In this document: positions 22,605 through 30,865 of the stretch, in pieces
Layout: every line of letters begins with the position of its first letter
Numbering within the stretch: position 1 is the stretch's first letter
Assembly: GCF_023516615.1 (NCBI RefSeq)
Contig: NZ_JAMGBF010000017.1
Coordinates: 1 to 64,000, forward strand
DNA length: 64,000 bases
Origin: Streptomyces panaciradicis
Lineage (GTDB): Bacteria; Actinomycetota; Actinomycetes; Streptomycetales; Streptomycetaceae
Reading direction: 5' to 3'
Notes under the pieces: generated by a model
What the model was told of the DNA's origin: nothing
The model's input: only the letters and a program-made list of their open reading frames with translations
The model's database searches: none
Translations under genes and position numbers: made by a program

Positions 22605-22862
22605 ATGGGAACGGTGAGCCGGACCGGATGGATGAGCGCGGCCCTGGGGCTGGGGGCGGTCGGCGGCTTCGTCGGCAGCCTGCTGAGGGAACGGAGCTCT
22701 CTGACAGCCGCTCGCGACGCCGCGGGCGAAGGAAGCGAGGAACAGCCTTCATGGGGCGTCGGCTCGTACCGCTCACGCTGGACAACCTTCAGGACCTTCC
22801 CAGCCGCTGCCGGTCTTGCGTCTTCTGGGAACTCGACCCGGTCAGCGGAGAAGCCGCGGTAA
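22605..22862 (+). CDS. Small ORF with strong ribosome site overlapping the acetyltransferase
   Basis: This 85-codon frame begins at an ATG preceded by GAGGGGAGG, a much stronger ribosome site than that of the following gene. Its first 35 residues (SAALGLGAVGGFVGSLLRER) could form one membrane helix. The last 37 codons overlap the acetyltransferase in another frame. It could be a genuine small membrane protein coupled to the next gene, or only a translated leader. I do not recognise a family. Confidence 0.35.
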   Translation: MGTVSRTGWMSAALGLGAVGGFVGSLLRERSSLTAARDAAGEGSEEQPSWGVGSYRSRWTTFRTFPAAAGLASSGNSTRSAEKPR

Positions 22863-23368
22863 AGGCCGGTACGGCCGCCCTGGAGAAGGAGGCGTGGATC
22901 TCCGCCGTCCTGCTCGACTGGGGATCCTGCGGCCGGGTCGTCTACGTCGATGACGTGCCGGTGGGTTTCGTGCTCTACGCCCCGCCCGCCTATGTGCCCC
23001 GCTCCACGGCGTTCCCCACCAGCCCTGTGTCACCCGACGCGGTCCAGCTGATCACCGCGTCCATCATGCCCGGCTATCAGGGACAGGGGCTGGGGCGCGT
23101 GATGGTGCAGACGGTCGCCAAGGACCTCCTGCGGCGCGGTTTCAAGGCGATCGAAGCCTTCGGAGACGCGCGGTGGAAGGAGCCCGCCTGCGTTCTGCCG
23201 GCCGACCATCTCCTCGCCGTGGGCTTCAAGACGGTGCGACCGCACCCCGTCACCCCGCGCCTGCGGCTCGAGCTAAGGACGACGCTCTCCTGGAAGGAAG
23301 ACGTGGAGATGGCGCTCGACCGGCTGCTCGGAGCCGTACAGAAGGAACCCGCTCTCCGACCCCTGTGA
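22751..23368 (+). CDS. GNAT-family N-acetyltransferase
   Basis: This 205-residue protein has the acetyl-CoA-binding GNAT core: ITASIMPGYQGQGLGRVMVQTVAKDLLRRGFKAIEAF, with the motif A signature QGQGLG. An N-terminal CRSCVFWE segment may bind metal. The frame extends upstream to 22529, but ATG 22751 fits the family (MGRRLVPLTLDNLQDLP) and has GAGGAA before it. It is conserved between parB and trxA in Streptomyces. The substrate is unknown. Confidence 0.85.
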   Translation: MGRRLVPLTLDNLQDLPSRCRSCVFWELDPVSGEAAVKAGTAALEKEAWISAVLLDWGSCGRVVYVDDVPVGFVLYAPPAYVPRSTAFPTSPVSPDAVQLITASIMPGYQGQGLGRVMVQTVAKDLLRRGFKAIEAFGDARWKEPACVLPADHLLAVGFKTVRPHPVTPRLRLELRTTLSWKEDVEMALDRLLGAVQKEPALRPL

Positions 23369-23387
23369 GTGGTTCTCTGCAACGCGA

Positions 23388-23415
23388 AGGGGCCGACCCG
23401 TCCGGGTCGGCCCCT
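23388..23415. terminator. Terminator between convergent acetyltransferase and trxA
   Basis: A 12-bp perfect stem (23388-23399 with 23404-23415) with a four-base loop lies between the two convergent stops, immediately before a parS site. Confidence 0.85.
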
Positions 23416-23418
23416 GAT

Positions 23419-23432
23419 GTTTCACGTGAAAC
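23419..23432. promoter_or_regulatory. parS: parS site (perfect) next to the trxA stop
   Basis: GTTTCACGTGAAAC occurs two bases before the trxA stop codon, in a convergent intergenic gap. Confidence 0.93.
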
Positions 23433-23433
23433 G

Positions 23434-23763
23434 TCACTCGGCGATGAAGTCCTCGAGGTCACGGACGATCGCGGCCTTCGGCTTGGCACCGACGATGGTC
23501 TTGGCGACCTCGCCACCCTGGTAGACGTTCAGCGTCGGGATGGACATGACGCCGTACTTGGCAGCCGTACCGGGGTTCTCGTCGATGTTGAGCTTGACGA
23601 CCTCGATCTTGTCGCCGTACTCCTTGGCGATCGCCTCGAGCGACGGAGCGATCTGGCGGCACGGGCCGCACCAGGCGGCCCAGAAGTCCACCAGGACGGG
23701 CTTGTCGCTCTTGAGGACGTCCTGCTCGAAGGAGTCGTCGGTCACGTTCTTCAGGTCGGCCAC
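23434..23763 (-). CDS. trxA: Thioredoxin
   Basis: This 109-residue protein has the classical thioredoxin fold with active site W31-C-G-P-C35 and the cis-proline loop MSIPT. It reduces cytoplasmic disulfides and is recycled by TrxB. The GTG start is preceded by AAAGGAG, and the gene lies 50 bases after trxB, so the two form a trxBA operon as in other Streptomyces. Confidence 0.97.
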   Translation of the reverse strand: MADLKNVTDDSFEQDVLKSDKPVLVDFWAAWCGPCRQIAPSLEAIAKEYGDKIEVVKLNIDENPGTAAKYGVMSIPTLNVYQGGEVAKTIVGAKPKAAIVRDLEDFIAE

Positions 23764-23813
23764 GGCGGGGGCTCCTTTTACTGGTGTGCGGTGGGGCGGG
23801 TGGACGGGGAGGA

Positions 23814-24782
23814 TCAGACAGCGGTCTTCTCGGGCTCGGCCTGCTCCTCGTCCGCGAGGGCGGCGAGGAAGCGCTCGGCGTCGAGAGCGGACGAGCAGCC
23901 GGTGCCGGCCGCGGTGATCGCCTGACGGTAGGTGTGGTCGACGACGTCACCGGCGGCGAACACACCGGTCACGTTGGTGCGGGTCGAGGGGGCGGCGACC
24001 TTCAGGTAGCCCTCCTCGTCCAGGTCGAGCTGGCCCTTGAAGAGTTCGGTGCGCGGGTCGTGGCCGATCGCGATGAACAGGCCGGTGACCGGCAGGTCGC
24101 TCAGCTCGCCGGTCTTGAGGTTGCGCAGCTTCAGGCCCGACAGCTTCTGCTCGCCCTGGATCTCGGCGACCTCGCTGTCCCACACGAACTTGATCTTCGG
24201 GTCGGCGAAGGCGCGCTCCTGCATCGCCTTGGAGGCGCGCAGGGTGTCGCGGCGGTGGACGATCGTCACGGACTTGGCGAAGCGGGAGAGGAAGGTGGCC
24301 TCCTCCATCGCGGTGTCGCCGCCGCCGATCACGGCGATGTCCTGGTCCTTGAAGAAGAACCCGTCACAGGTGGCGCACCAGGAGACACCGCGGCCGGACA
24401 GCGCGTCCTCCTTCGGCAGACCGAGCTTGCGGTGCTGGGAGCCGGTGGTGACGATGACGGCCTTCGCCTTGTGCACGGTGCCGGCGGTGTCCGTGACGGT
24501 CTTGATGTCGCCGGTCAGGTCGACGGAGACGACGTCGTCGGGGACGAGCTCGGCGCCGAAACGCTCGGCCTGGGCGCGCATGTTGTCCATGAGCTCGGGG
24601 CCCATGATGCCGTCCTGGAAGCCGGGGAAGTTCTCCACCTCGGTGGTGTTCATGAGCGCACCGCCGGCGGTGACTGCGCCCTCGAAGACCAGCGGCTTCA
24701 GCGACGCGCGCGCGGTGTAGAGCGCCGCCGTGTAGCCGGCGGGCCCGGAGCCGATGATGATCACGTTACGGACGTCGCTCAC
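23814..24782 (-). CDS. trxB: Thioredoxin reductase (NADPH)
   Basis: This 322-residue flavoprotein transfers electrons from NADPH to thioredoxin. It has the FAD-binding [10 protein letters not shown], the redox pair C136-A-T-C139, the NADPH-binding [10 protein letters not shown] and the C-terminal FAD motif VFAAGDV. GTG 24782 is chosen over longer upstream extensions because GAGGAA lies nine bases before it and the N-terminus [12 protein letters not shown] fits the family. A sigma-R type promoter lies 73 bases upstream. Confidence 0.97.
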   Translation of the reverse strand: MSDVRNVIIIGSGPAGYTAALYTARASLKPLVFEGAVTAGGALMNTTEVENFPGFQDGIMGPELMDNMRAQAERFGAELVPDDVVSVDLTGDIKTVTDTAGTVHKAKAVIVTTGSQHRKLGLPKEDALSGRGVSWCATCDGFFFKDQDIAVIGGGDTAMEEATFLSRFAKSVTIVHRRDTLRASKAMQERAFADPKIKFVWDSEVAEIQGEQKLSGLKLRNLKTGELSDLPVTGLFIAIGHDPRTELFKGQLDLDEEGYLKVAAPSTRTNVTGVFAAGDVVDHTYRQAITAAGTGCSSALDAERFLAALADEEQAEPEKTAV

Positions 24783-24854
24783 GGCTTGTTTCCTCGTCTC
24801 TGGACTGCGTCGTCGGACCGGATGGAAGCCCCTTTCAGAGCTCTCACCCCACCC

Positions 24855-24881
24855 AACGGATCCTAAGGGGCGCGCATTCCC
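24855..24881 (-). promoter_or_regulatory. Sigma-R type promoter of trxBA
   Basis: On the minus strand GGGAAT (24876-24881) and GTT (24855-24857) are separated by exactly 18 bases. This matches the GGGAAT-N18-GTT consensus of SigR, the thiol-oxidative-stress sigma factor of Streptomyces that is known to drive trxBA. Confidence 0.85.
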
Positions 24882-24975
24882 GCTGTGTCCGGGCACACGG
24901 AGCAGGGGACAGGGGCGTGCTCCGGACATGCCTCCGTACCGGCCATCACACGGGGCGGAGTCGAAGCGTCGGCCG

Positions 24976-25899
24976 CTACGGCTTGGCGTAGGAGTGCGTG
25001 AGCAGAACCTTGGCCTTGGCCGACGACGGGTGGGCCACGCAGGACGTCTCCACGAGGTAGGCGTCGACCTTGTTGCTGTCGGACGGGTCGGAGAGCACCA
25101 CCAGCAGGACGTCGGCGCCCTTGTAGACGCCCTTCTCGGTCGCCAGTGCCGCGTCGTTGCGTCCGATGCCCTTCAGGACGCACGGGGGAACCGCGAGGGA
25201 GCGGTCCAGCTTCGGCGACATAATGCTGGGGCCGCCCTGGACGCCGACGCTGTGGTGCGGGGCGACGGAGCCCCGCCCGGAGTCGCTGCCCTTGGAGAGA
25301 AGGTCCGAGACCTGGCGGCCCAGCTTCTTGTCGGAGAAGGTGTCCGCCGCGGTGGTCTGCCGGCCTGACTCCCCGCTCGGCTTGCCGTCGTCGAACGTGG
25401 CGACCAGAACCGTACCGAGCCCGAGAGCGGCGACACCGAACACGCCGCCGAGGACGGCGATCCTGCGACGGCCGCCTCGCTTGCGGTCCTTGCGGCCCGG
25501 TCCCGTCGACGACGAGCGCGCGTGACCGGACGGGCGGTCGGCAGCCACCGATGTTTCACGTGAAACATGAGCGCTCTCGTCCACGCCGGTGTTCGCGTGG
25601 GGCGCGGTGACGGGCGATGCGAAGTCCTGCGCTGCGGGCGCCGTGGCGTTCAGCAGTGCCTCGGCGGCGAGTGCGGCGTCGATGCGCCCGGCGACATCGG
25701 CGGGCATGCGGGTCGGACCGGGCAGCGTGCCGAGCAGCCCCCGGATCTCCTCCAGCGAGACGTACACGTCCGTACAGAGCTCGCACTCGTCCAGGTGCTG
25801 CCGGATGTCGGCGGTCCGGGACGGCGGCAGCAGACCCTCGGTGAGGTCGGAGATCTCGGCGACGTCCGGGTGCCCGGCCATGTCCGTCGTGGAAGTCAC
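24976..25899 (-). CDS. Zinc-finger transmembrane anti-sigma factor, partner of SigM-like factor
   Basis: This 307-residue protein has a ZAS-type anti-sigma domain with H35-x3-C39-x2-C42, a variable linker, a basic stretch ([12 protein letters not shown]) followed by one membrane helix at about 148-170, and a roughly 135-residue extracytoplasmic domain with two cysteines. Its ATG overlaps the stop of the sigma factor gene, so the two are coupled. It should hold the sigma factor inactive. The arrangement resembles the sigM-rsmA-trxB region of Mycobacterium. A perfect parS lies in the linker and encodes VSRET. Confidence 0.88.
   Translation of the reverse strand: MTSTTDMAGHPDVAEISDLTEGLLPPSRTADIRQHLDECELCTDVYVSLEEIRGLLGTLPGPTRMPADVAGRIDAALAAEALLNATAPAAQDFASPVTAPHANTGVDESAHVSRETSVAADRPSGHARSSSTGPGRKDRKRGGRRRIAVLGGVFGVAALGLGTVLVATFDDGKPSGESGRQTTAADTFSDKKLGRQVSDLLSKGSDSGRGSVAPHHSVGVQGGPSIMSPKLDRSLAVPPCVLKGIGRNDAALATEKGVYKGADVLLVVLSDPSDSNKVDAYLVETSCVAHPSSAKAKVLLTHSYAKP
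25553..25566. promoter_or_regulatory. parS: parS site (perfect) inside the anti-sigma gene
   Basis: GTTTCACGTGAAAC, extended to an 18-base palindrome (25551-25568), lies in the unstructured linker coding region. Confidence 0.93.
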
Positions 25900-26621
25900 G
25901 CTCGCCCACCTCCGCCCTTCACAGCAGCTGGATCACTCGGTCCGGTGTCACGGGGACCGACAGTCGGCGGTCCCGCTGCCGGTGGGACGGATGTCCCCTG
26001 AGTCCGGTTCCGCTCCTCGCCCTGTTGCTTTCCGCCACCGGAGCTTTCCGGTCGCAGATGAGTGAGGAGCGGCAGGAGTCTGGCTCGGCCGCGGGCGCAG
26101 CGGCTCTTCACCGTGCCGGTGGGGACGTCGAGGACACGGGCCGCCTCGGCGACCGGGTACCCCTGCATGTCCACGAGGACGAGGGCGGCACGCTGGTCGG
26201 GCGGCAGAGTGCCGAGGGCCTCCAGCAGCTGACGGTGCAGATCGTTGCGCTCGGCCGGCGCCGAGGCCTCCTCGTGCGGCTCCAGCAGCTGCTCCAGCCG
26301 CTCGGTGTCGTCGACCGGGGAGGTCTTGCGGGAGGCCGCCTTCCGGGCGCGGTCGAGGCAGGCGTTCACCGTGATCCGGTGCAGCCAGGTCGTGACGGCC
26401 GACTGGCCGCGGAAGGTGTGGGCGGCCCGGTAGGCGGAGACGAGGGCGTCCTGGACGGCGTCAGCGGCCTCCTCGCGGTCGCCCAGCGTGCGCAGGGCGA
26501 CCGCCCAGAGACGGTCACGGTGCCGCCGTACGATCTCACCGAAGGCGTCCGGGTCGCCTTTCACATGGCGGGCCAGGAGATCCTGATCGCTCGCGTCGCC
26601 GTATGCGGTGTCATCTGCCAT
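25896..26621 (-). CDS. sigM: ECF sigma factor (SigM-like)
   Basis: This 241-residue sigma factor has region 2 (DAFGEIVRRHRDRLWAVALRTLGD through TTWLHRITVNACLDRARK) and region 4 (LPPDQRAALVLVDMQGYPVAEAARVLDVPTGTVKSRCARGRARL). It also has an unusual Pro/Gly-rich tail of about 50 residues after region 4. The ATG at 26621 gives MADDTAYGDASDQDLL; the frame runs on upstream only as a shadow of murJ and the pseudokinase. It overlaps the anti-sigma gene. Its position beside trxB, murJ and a pseudokinase matches mycobacterial sigM. Confidence 0.93.
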   Translation of the reverse strand: MADDTAYGDASDQDLLARHVKGDPDAFGEIVRRHRDRLWAVALRTLGDREEAADAVQDALVSAYRAAHTFRGQSAVTTWLHRITVNACLDRARKAASRKTSPVDDTERLEQLLEPHEEASAPAERNDLHRQLLEALGTLPPDQRAALVLVDMQGYPVAEAARVLDVPTGTVKSRCARGRARLLPLLTHLRPESSGGGKQQGEERNRTQGTSVPPAAGPPTVGPRDTGPSDPAAVKGGGGRA

Positions 26622-26644
26622 CGGACCCCCTCCCCCTGACGTGC

Positions 26645-28366
26645 TCAGCCGGTGAACTTCAGGTCGGTGATGGCCTGCTTGTAACCGGCGTTGCTGTAGT
26701 TGTCGCCCTGCGCGTAGGGAAGGGCGGTGAACCACACCAGCACGTACCGGCTCTTCACCGGCTTGGCGACCGTCACCTTGGCCGAGGTGCCCGCGGTCCT
26801 CACCGACCCCAGCTTCGTCATCGACGTGATCGGAACGGACGAGCTCATGGAATCGGTGCCGTACAGCGTGACCGTCGTGTGGTTGCCGCCGAACAGAAGC
26901 CCTATCGACGCGCCGGAGACCTCCTGCGCGGAGCCGAGGTCGTAGACGATGCCGACGCCCGGCTTGAAGGCCGGGTTCATGTCCGGGCCGTCCTTGTAGC
27001 TGGCGGTGCGCCAGTACGTGGAGCTGTCGTTGTCGTACGTCTTCCCGACGTCGCCCGGGTGCTGGGCGTCGCCCTTGGCGACGTACTCCTGAGCGCTCTG
27101 GATCTTGAGGGTCCGGACCGGCTTGGTCTTGCCGCTGTTCTTGTCGTTGCCGTCGGTCGTCTGGGTCTTGTTGGTGTCGTCGTTCTTGCTGCCGTTGTCC
27201 ATGAGGACCTCGGCGAGCTGCCAACTGCCCAGACCCAGCGCGGCGATGAGGAGCGCCGAGACGGCCCACTTCAGCGCCTTGCCGGTGCGGCTCTGAAGGG
27301 GCGCCGGAGGAGCCGGGACCGGCTGGGTGACACCCGGGTGCGGCGCCGGCCGGCCGTACGTGCCCTGCTGGTAGGTCGTGCGCTGGTACTCCGGCGGCGC
27401 GGTGAACGTCGGCTCCGGCGGCCGGATGCGGGGCATCTCGCCGATCGCCTTCACCAGTTCCTCCGGCGTCGTGCACGCCGACTCGTGCCGGGAGGCGGTC
27501 GCCCCGTCGTTGGCGAGGGCCCGCATGGACAGCTCGGACAGGCCGCGGTGGACACCGGCCCGCACCTGGTCGGGTGCGATCAGGCCGACGTCCTTGGGCA
27601 GCCCCGACAGCCCGTAGGCGTCGCTCTCGTACGGCCAGCGCTGGGTGAGCGCCGCGTACAGCAGAGCGCCGACTGCCTCGGTGTCGGTGCGCTGCGGGGT
27701 CTCGGAACTGATGCCGCGCAGGGCGGCGTTGACGGCGAGTCCGCGGATGCGCCACTGGCCGCTCGACGTCCGCAGCACGGCGTTGGGGTTCAGGCGCAGA
27801 TGGGCCAGGCCCTCGCGGTGCGCCGCGGCCATGGCGGCGGCGATCTGGCTGACCATCTGGTAGGCGTCGTACGGCTCCAGCGGCCCGGAGGCGAGGAGCG
27901 TGGTCATCTCGGTGGCGTCGGGCAACCACTCGTGGACGACGTAGACGAGGTCGTTCTCCTCGACGGCGTCGAGGACCTGGACGAAGCGCGGGTCGCCGAG
28001 CAGCGCCGCGGAGCGGGCGGCCGCGAGAACGGATCGTGCCCGCGCGTGGTCCGCGGGCAGGATGTGAACCCCGACGGCGCGACGCAGTTTCTCGTCGACG
28101 GCCCGCCAACTGCTGAATCCGTCCAGACGGGTGACGCACTCCTCGAGCCGGTACCGTCTGGCGAGCTTGTGCCCGCTGTGCAGCTCGGGCGTCGAGGCCT
28201 TCCCGGAACCCTCGGTCCCGCCACTCCCCTGTGCCTCGTCGATGTCCGTGTCCCGCTCCCGGTTCTGGGCCACCCCGTCGGCCGTGGACTGGTCCGCCTC
28301 CGCGGTCAGCGGCTTGTCGCCGCTGTTGTCTGCCACGTCGACGGCAGCCGTGCTCCGTTCCGCCAC
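26645..28366 (-). CDS. Pseudokinase with C-terminal discoidin-like domain, next to murJ
   Basis: This 573-residue (GTG 28366) or 581-residue (ATG 28390) membrane protein has a kinase-like cytoplasmic domain (about 70-315) without catalytic residues. There is no glycine-rich loop, the HRD-equivalent reads HLRLNPNAVL, and no DFG is present. A membrane helix follows (ALKWAVSALLIAALGLGSW), then a Ser/Lys/Thr linker and an extracytoplasmic F5/8-type (discoidin) domain. GTG is favoured because GGGGAGG lies near it. In Mycobacterium a similar pseudokinase domain is fused to MurJ and binds FhaA when phosphorylated; here it is a separate gene. A role in controlling peptidoglycan synthesis is inferred. 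Confidence 0.85.
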   Translation of the reverse strand: MAERSTAAVDVADNSGDKPLTAEADQSTADGVAQNRERDTDIDEAQGSGGTEGSGKASTPELHSGHKLARRYRLEECVTRLDGFSSWRAVDEKLRRAVGVHILPADHARARSVLAAARSAALLGDPRFVQVLDAVEENDLVYVVHEWLPDATEMTTLLASGPLEPYDAYQMVSQIAAAMAAAHREGLAHLRLNPNAVLRTSSGQWRIRGLAVNAALRGISSETPQRTDTEAVGALLYAALTQRWPYESDAYGLSGLPKDVGLIAPDQVRAGVHRGLSELSMRALANDGATASRHESACTTPEELVKAIGEMPRIRPPEPTFTAPPEYQRTTYQQGTYGRPAPHPGVTQPVPAPPAPLQSRTGKALKWAVSALLIAALGLGSWQLAEVLMDNGSKNDDTNKTQTTDGNDKNSGKTKPVRTLKIQSAQEYVAKGDAQHPGDVGKTYDNDSSTYWRTASYKDGPDMNPAFKPGVGIVYDLGSAQEVSGASIGLLFGGNHTTVTLYGTDSMSSSVPITSMTKLGSVRTAGTSAKVTVAKPVKSRYVLVWFTALPYAQGDNYSNAGYKQAITDLKFTG

Positions 28367-28504
28367 CGTCGTCCCTGCCTCCCCATCCATCGCGCGCCGA
28401 CCGACTTCCGTGCGCGCCGTCCGACGCCGAAACCAATTGTGCCCACAGTCCGCCGCTATGCACGACACGCGGTGGCGGACGATGGTTGTGCGCGTACCCC
28501 CGCG

Positions 28505-30820
28505 TCAGCGCCCCAGACGCCCGCGGACCATGCCGACCAGTGAGTTCAGTTCCTCGATCCGCATCTTGCGGGCGGCGACGAAGAAGACTCCGAGCAGAAC
28601 CGCCCCGCCGACCAGCATCGCCGCGAAGGATCCCACGACGCCCTGGCCGAGCGTGTGGCCGATCCCGTAGCAGACCGCGCCGCTGAGGGCGGCGGCCGGC
28701 ACCGAGGCGATGCAGAGCCTGGCGTACGTCCGCAGCACGCGGGCGCCGTCCAGGTCGCCGCCCAGGCGCTTGCGCAGCCGGTTCCAGGCCACTCCGACGC
28801 CGATCGCGTAGGCCAGACCGTACGCGCAGGCCATGCCGGCGACGGCCCAGCGGGCCGGCAGCACGAGGTAACACAGCGCCGAGGCGCCCGCGTTGACCGC
28901 GGCCACGATGACCGTGTTGTAGAACGGCGTCCGGGTGTCCTCGTAGGCGTAGAAGGCGCGCAGGACGACATACTGCACCGAGTACGGGATCAGGCCGAGG
29001 CCGAAGGCCATCAGCATGTAGCCCATGTTGGTGGCGGCGCCGGTGCCCGAGGTGCCGAAGATGAGCGTGCACATCGGGATGCCGAGGGCCAGGAACCCGA
29101 AGGCGATCGGCACGATGGCCACGGCCGTGGTGCGCAGGCCCTGGGAGATGTCGTCGCGGACCGCGCCCTTGTCGCCCTCGGCCGCCGAACGCGAGATGCG
29201 CGGCAGCAGGGCCGCCATCAGGGACACGGTGATGATCGCCTGCGGAAGGCCCCAGATGAGCTGGGCGTTGGCGTAGGCGCTGAAGCCGGTGCCGGCGATG
29301 TTCGTGTCCTTCACGGCCGCCGTCGCCAGCTGCGTGACGACCAGGGCGCCCGCCTGGTTGGCGAGGACGAACAGCACCGTCCACTTGGCGAGCATCGCGG
29401 CCTTGCCGAGGCCGTGGCCCTTCCAGTCGAAGCGCAGGCGCAGCCGGAACCCGGTCTCGCGCAGGTAGGGGATCATCGCCAGGGCCTGGACGACCAGTCC
29501 GAGGAGAACGCCGATCCCGAGGAGCCGCTGGCCCTCCGGCGGGATGCTCGTGACCGTGATGTTCGAGTGCGCGGACGTGCCGTACACCCAGAGGAACATG
29601 CCCAGCGTCACGATGATGACGATGTTGTTGAGGACCGGCGTCCACATCATCGCGCCGAACTTGCCGCGGGCGTTGAGGATCTGGCCCATCACCACATGGA
29701 TGCCCATGAAGAAGATGGAGGGCAGGAAGTAGCGGGTGAAGGTGACGGCGACCTCGTTGGCCGCCGGGTCGCCCGCGACGTTCACCGAGAGCACCCGCAC
29801 CAGCACCGGCGCCGCGAGGACCGCGACCGCGGTGAGCGCCGCGAGAGCGACGATCACCAGCGTCAGCAGCCGGTTGGCGAAGGCCTCGCCGCCGTCGTCG
29901 TCCTCCTTCATGGCCCGCACGAGCTGAGGCACGAAGACCGAGTTGAGACCGCCGCCGACGGTGAGGATGTAGATCATCGTCGGCAGCTGGTAGGCGACCT
30001 GGAAGGTGTCACCGAGAAGAGCCGTGCCCAGCGCGGAGACGATCAGCGCCGAGCGGATGAAGCCGGTGAGGCGGGAGACCATCGTGCCCGCCGCCATCAC
30101 GGCGCTGGACTTGAGCAGACCGCCGGCCTTCCCGCCCTTCTTCGCGGCGGGGGCGGGCGCGGGGACCTCGGGGGCCACGACGGGCACGGCACCCAGGTTC
30201 AACGTCTGATCGGCCCCGGGGGTGGGGGCGAGGTTCATGGTCTGCTCGCCCGCGGGCGCCGGAGCAGTCGGCTGCGCGTACTGCGCCGCCGGAGCCTGCC
30301 CGCCGGGGGCGCTGGCAGGTCCGGGCACCGACGGCGGATCCGTCGGACGCCCGCTGCCCTGCTGCTGGTCCCGGAAGAGGTGCGCGAACGCGTCCGGCTC
30401 GTGGCGCTCCTCGCCGGCCTCGGTCACCAGGTCGTCGACGCCCACGTACTGGGCGGTGCGCCGGTTGTCGCCGTAGGGGAGGTACTGGGTCGCGCCGTCC
30501 GGCTCGGGAGCCGGGGTCTGGGCCCACACCTGCGGGTCCGGGGCGTACGCCGACTGGGGCGGGCGGCCGTACTGCGGCTGCTGCGGCTCGTACGTGCCGG
30601 GGGGCGGCGGGGGGTGCGCGGCGCGGTCGTAGAGGGCCTCGGCGACCGGGTCCTGGGCGGCGAGGTCCTGCGCCCGGTAGGGGTCCTGGTCGTAGGCGTC
30701 CTGCAGGTACGCGTCGGCGGGCGGCTGCGGCGGCACCTGGCCGGGCTCGGGCGGCGGGCCCTCGGGGTGCCCCGAGCTGCCCACGGCCTGGCCGCGGTCA
30801 CCGTCGTACGGCGCGTTCAT
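28505..30820 (-). CDS. murJ: Lipid II flippase MurJ (MviN)
   Basis: This 771-residue protein belongs to the MOP superfamily of flippases and should move lipid II across the membrane for peptidoglycan assembly. The first 225 residues are a Pro/Gln/Tyr-rich cytoplasmic extension not found in E. coli MurJ. The core then begins (SSAVMAAGTMVSRLTGFIRSALI) with about 14 membrane helices and conserved basic residues in the cavity (MVSRLTGFIR). GAGGTGGGG precedes the ATG. It is flanked by the DUF6049 protein upstream and the pseudokinase downstream, all on one strand and probably cotranscribed. Confidence 0.95.
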   Translation of the reverse strand: MNAPYDGDRGQAVGSSGHPEGPPPEPGQVPPQPPADAYLQDAYDQDPYRAQDLAAQDPVAEALYDRAAHPPPPPGTYEPQQPQYGRPPQSAYAPDPQVWAQTPAPEPDGATQYLPYGDNRRTAQYVGVDDLVTEAGEERHEPDAFAHLFRDQQQGSGRPTDPPSVPGPASAPGGQAPAAQYAQPTAPAPAGEQTMNLAPTPGADQTLNLGAVPVVAPEVPAPAPAAKKGGKAGGLLKSSAVMAAGTMVSRLTGFIRSALIVSALGTALLGDTFQVAYQLPTMIYILTVGGGLNSVFVPQLVRAMKEDDDGGEAFANRLLTLVIVALAALTAVAVLAAPVLVRVLSVNVAGDPAANEVAVTFTRYFLPSIFFMGIHVVMGQILNARGKFGAMMWTPVLNNIVIIVTLGMFLWVYGTSAHSNITVTSIPPEGQRLLGIGVLLGLVVQALAMIPYLRETGFRLRLRFDWKGHGLGKAAMLAKWTVLFVLANQAGALVVTQLATAAVKDTNIAGTGFSAYANAQLIWGLPQAIITVSLMAALLPRISRSAAEGDKGAVRDDISQGLRTTAVAIVPIAFGFLALGIPMCTLIFGTSGTGAATNMGYMLMAFGLGLIPYSVQYVVLRAFYAYEDTRTPFYNTVIVAAVNAGASALCYLVLPARWAVAGMACAYGLAYAIGVGVAWNRLRKRLGGDLDGARVLRTYARLCIASVPAAALSGAVCYGIGHTLGQGVVGSFAAMLVGGAVLLGVFFVAARKMRIEELNSLVGMVRGRLGR

Positions 30821-30865
30821 GGTTACCCCACCTCATCGTCCCGGGCCCACCGGCCACGACATCGC

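Noticed and set aside
25896..29645. 1249-codon minus frame apparently joining murJ antisense-like sequence to the sigma factor
   Set aside because: Only the last 241 codons (from ATG 26621) are the sigma factor. The rest is an out-of-frame shadow of murJ and the pseudokinase.
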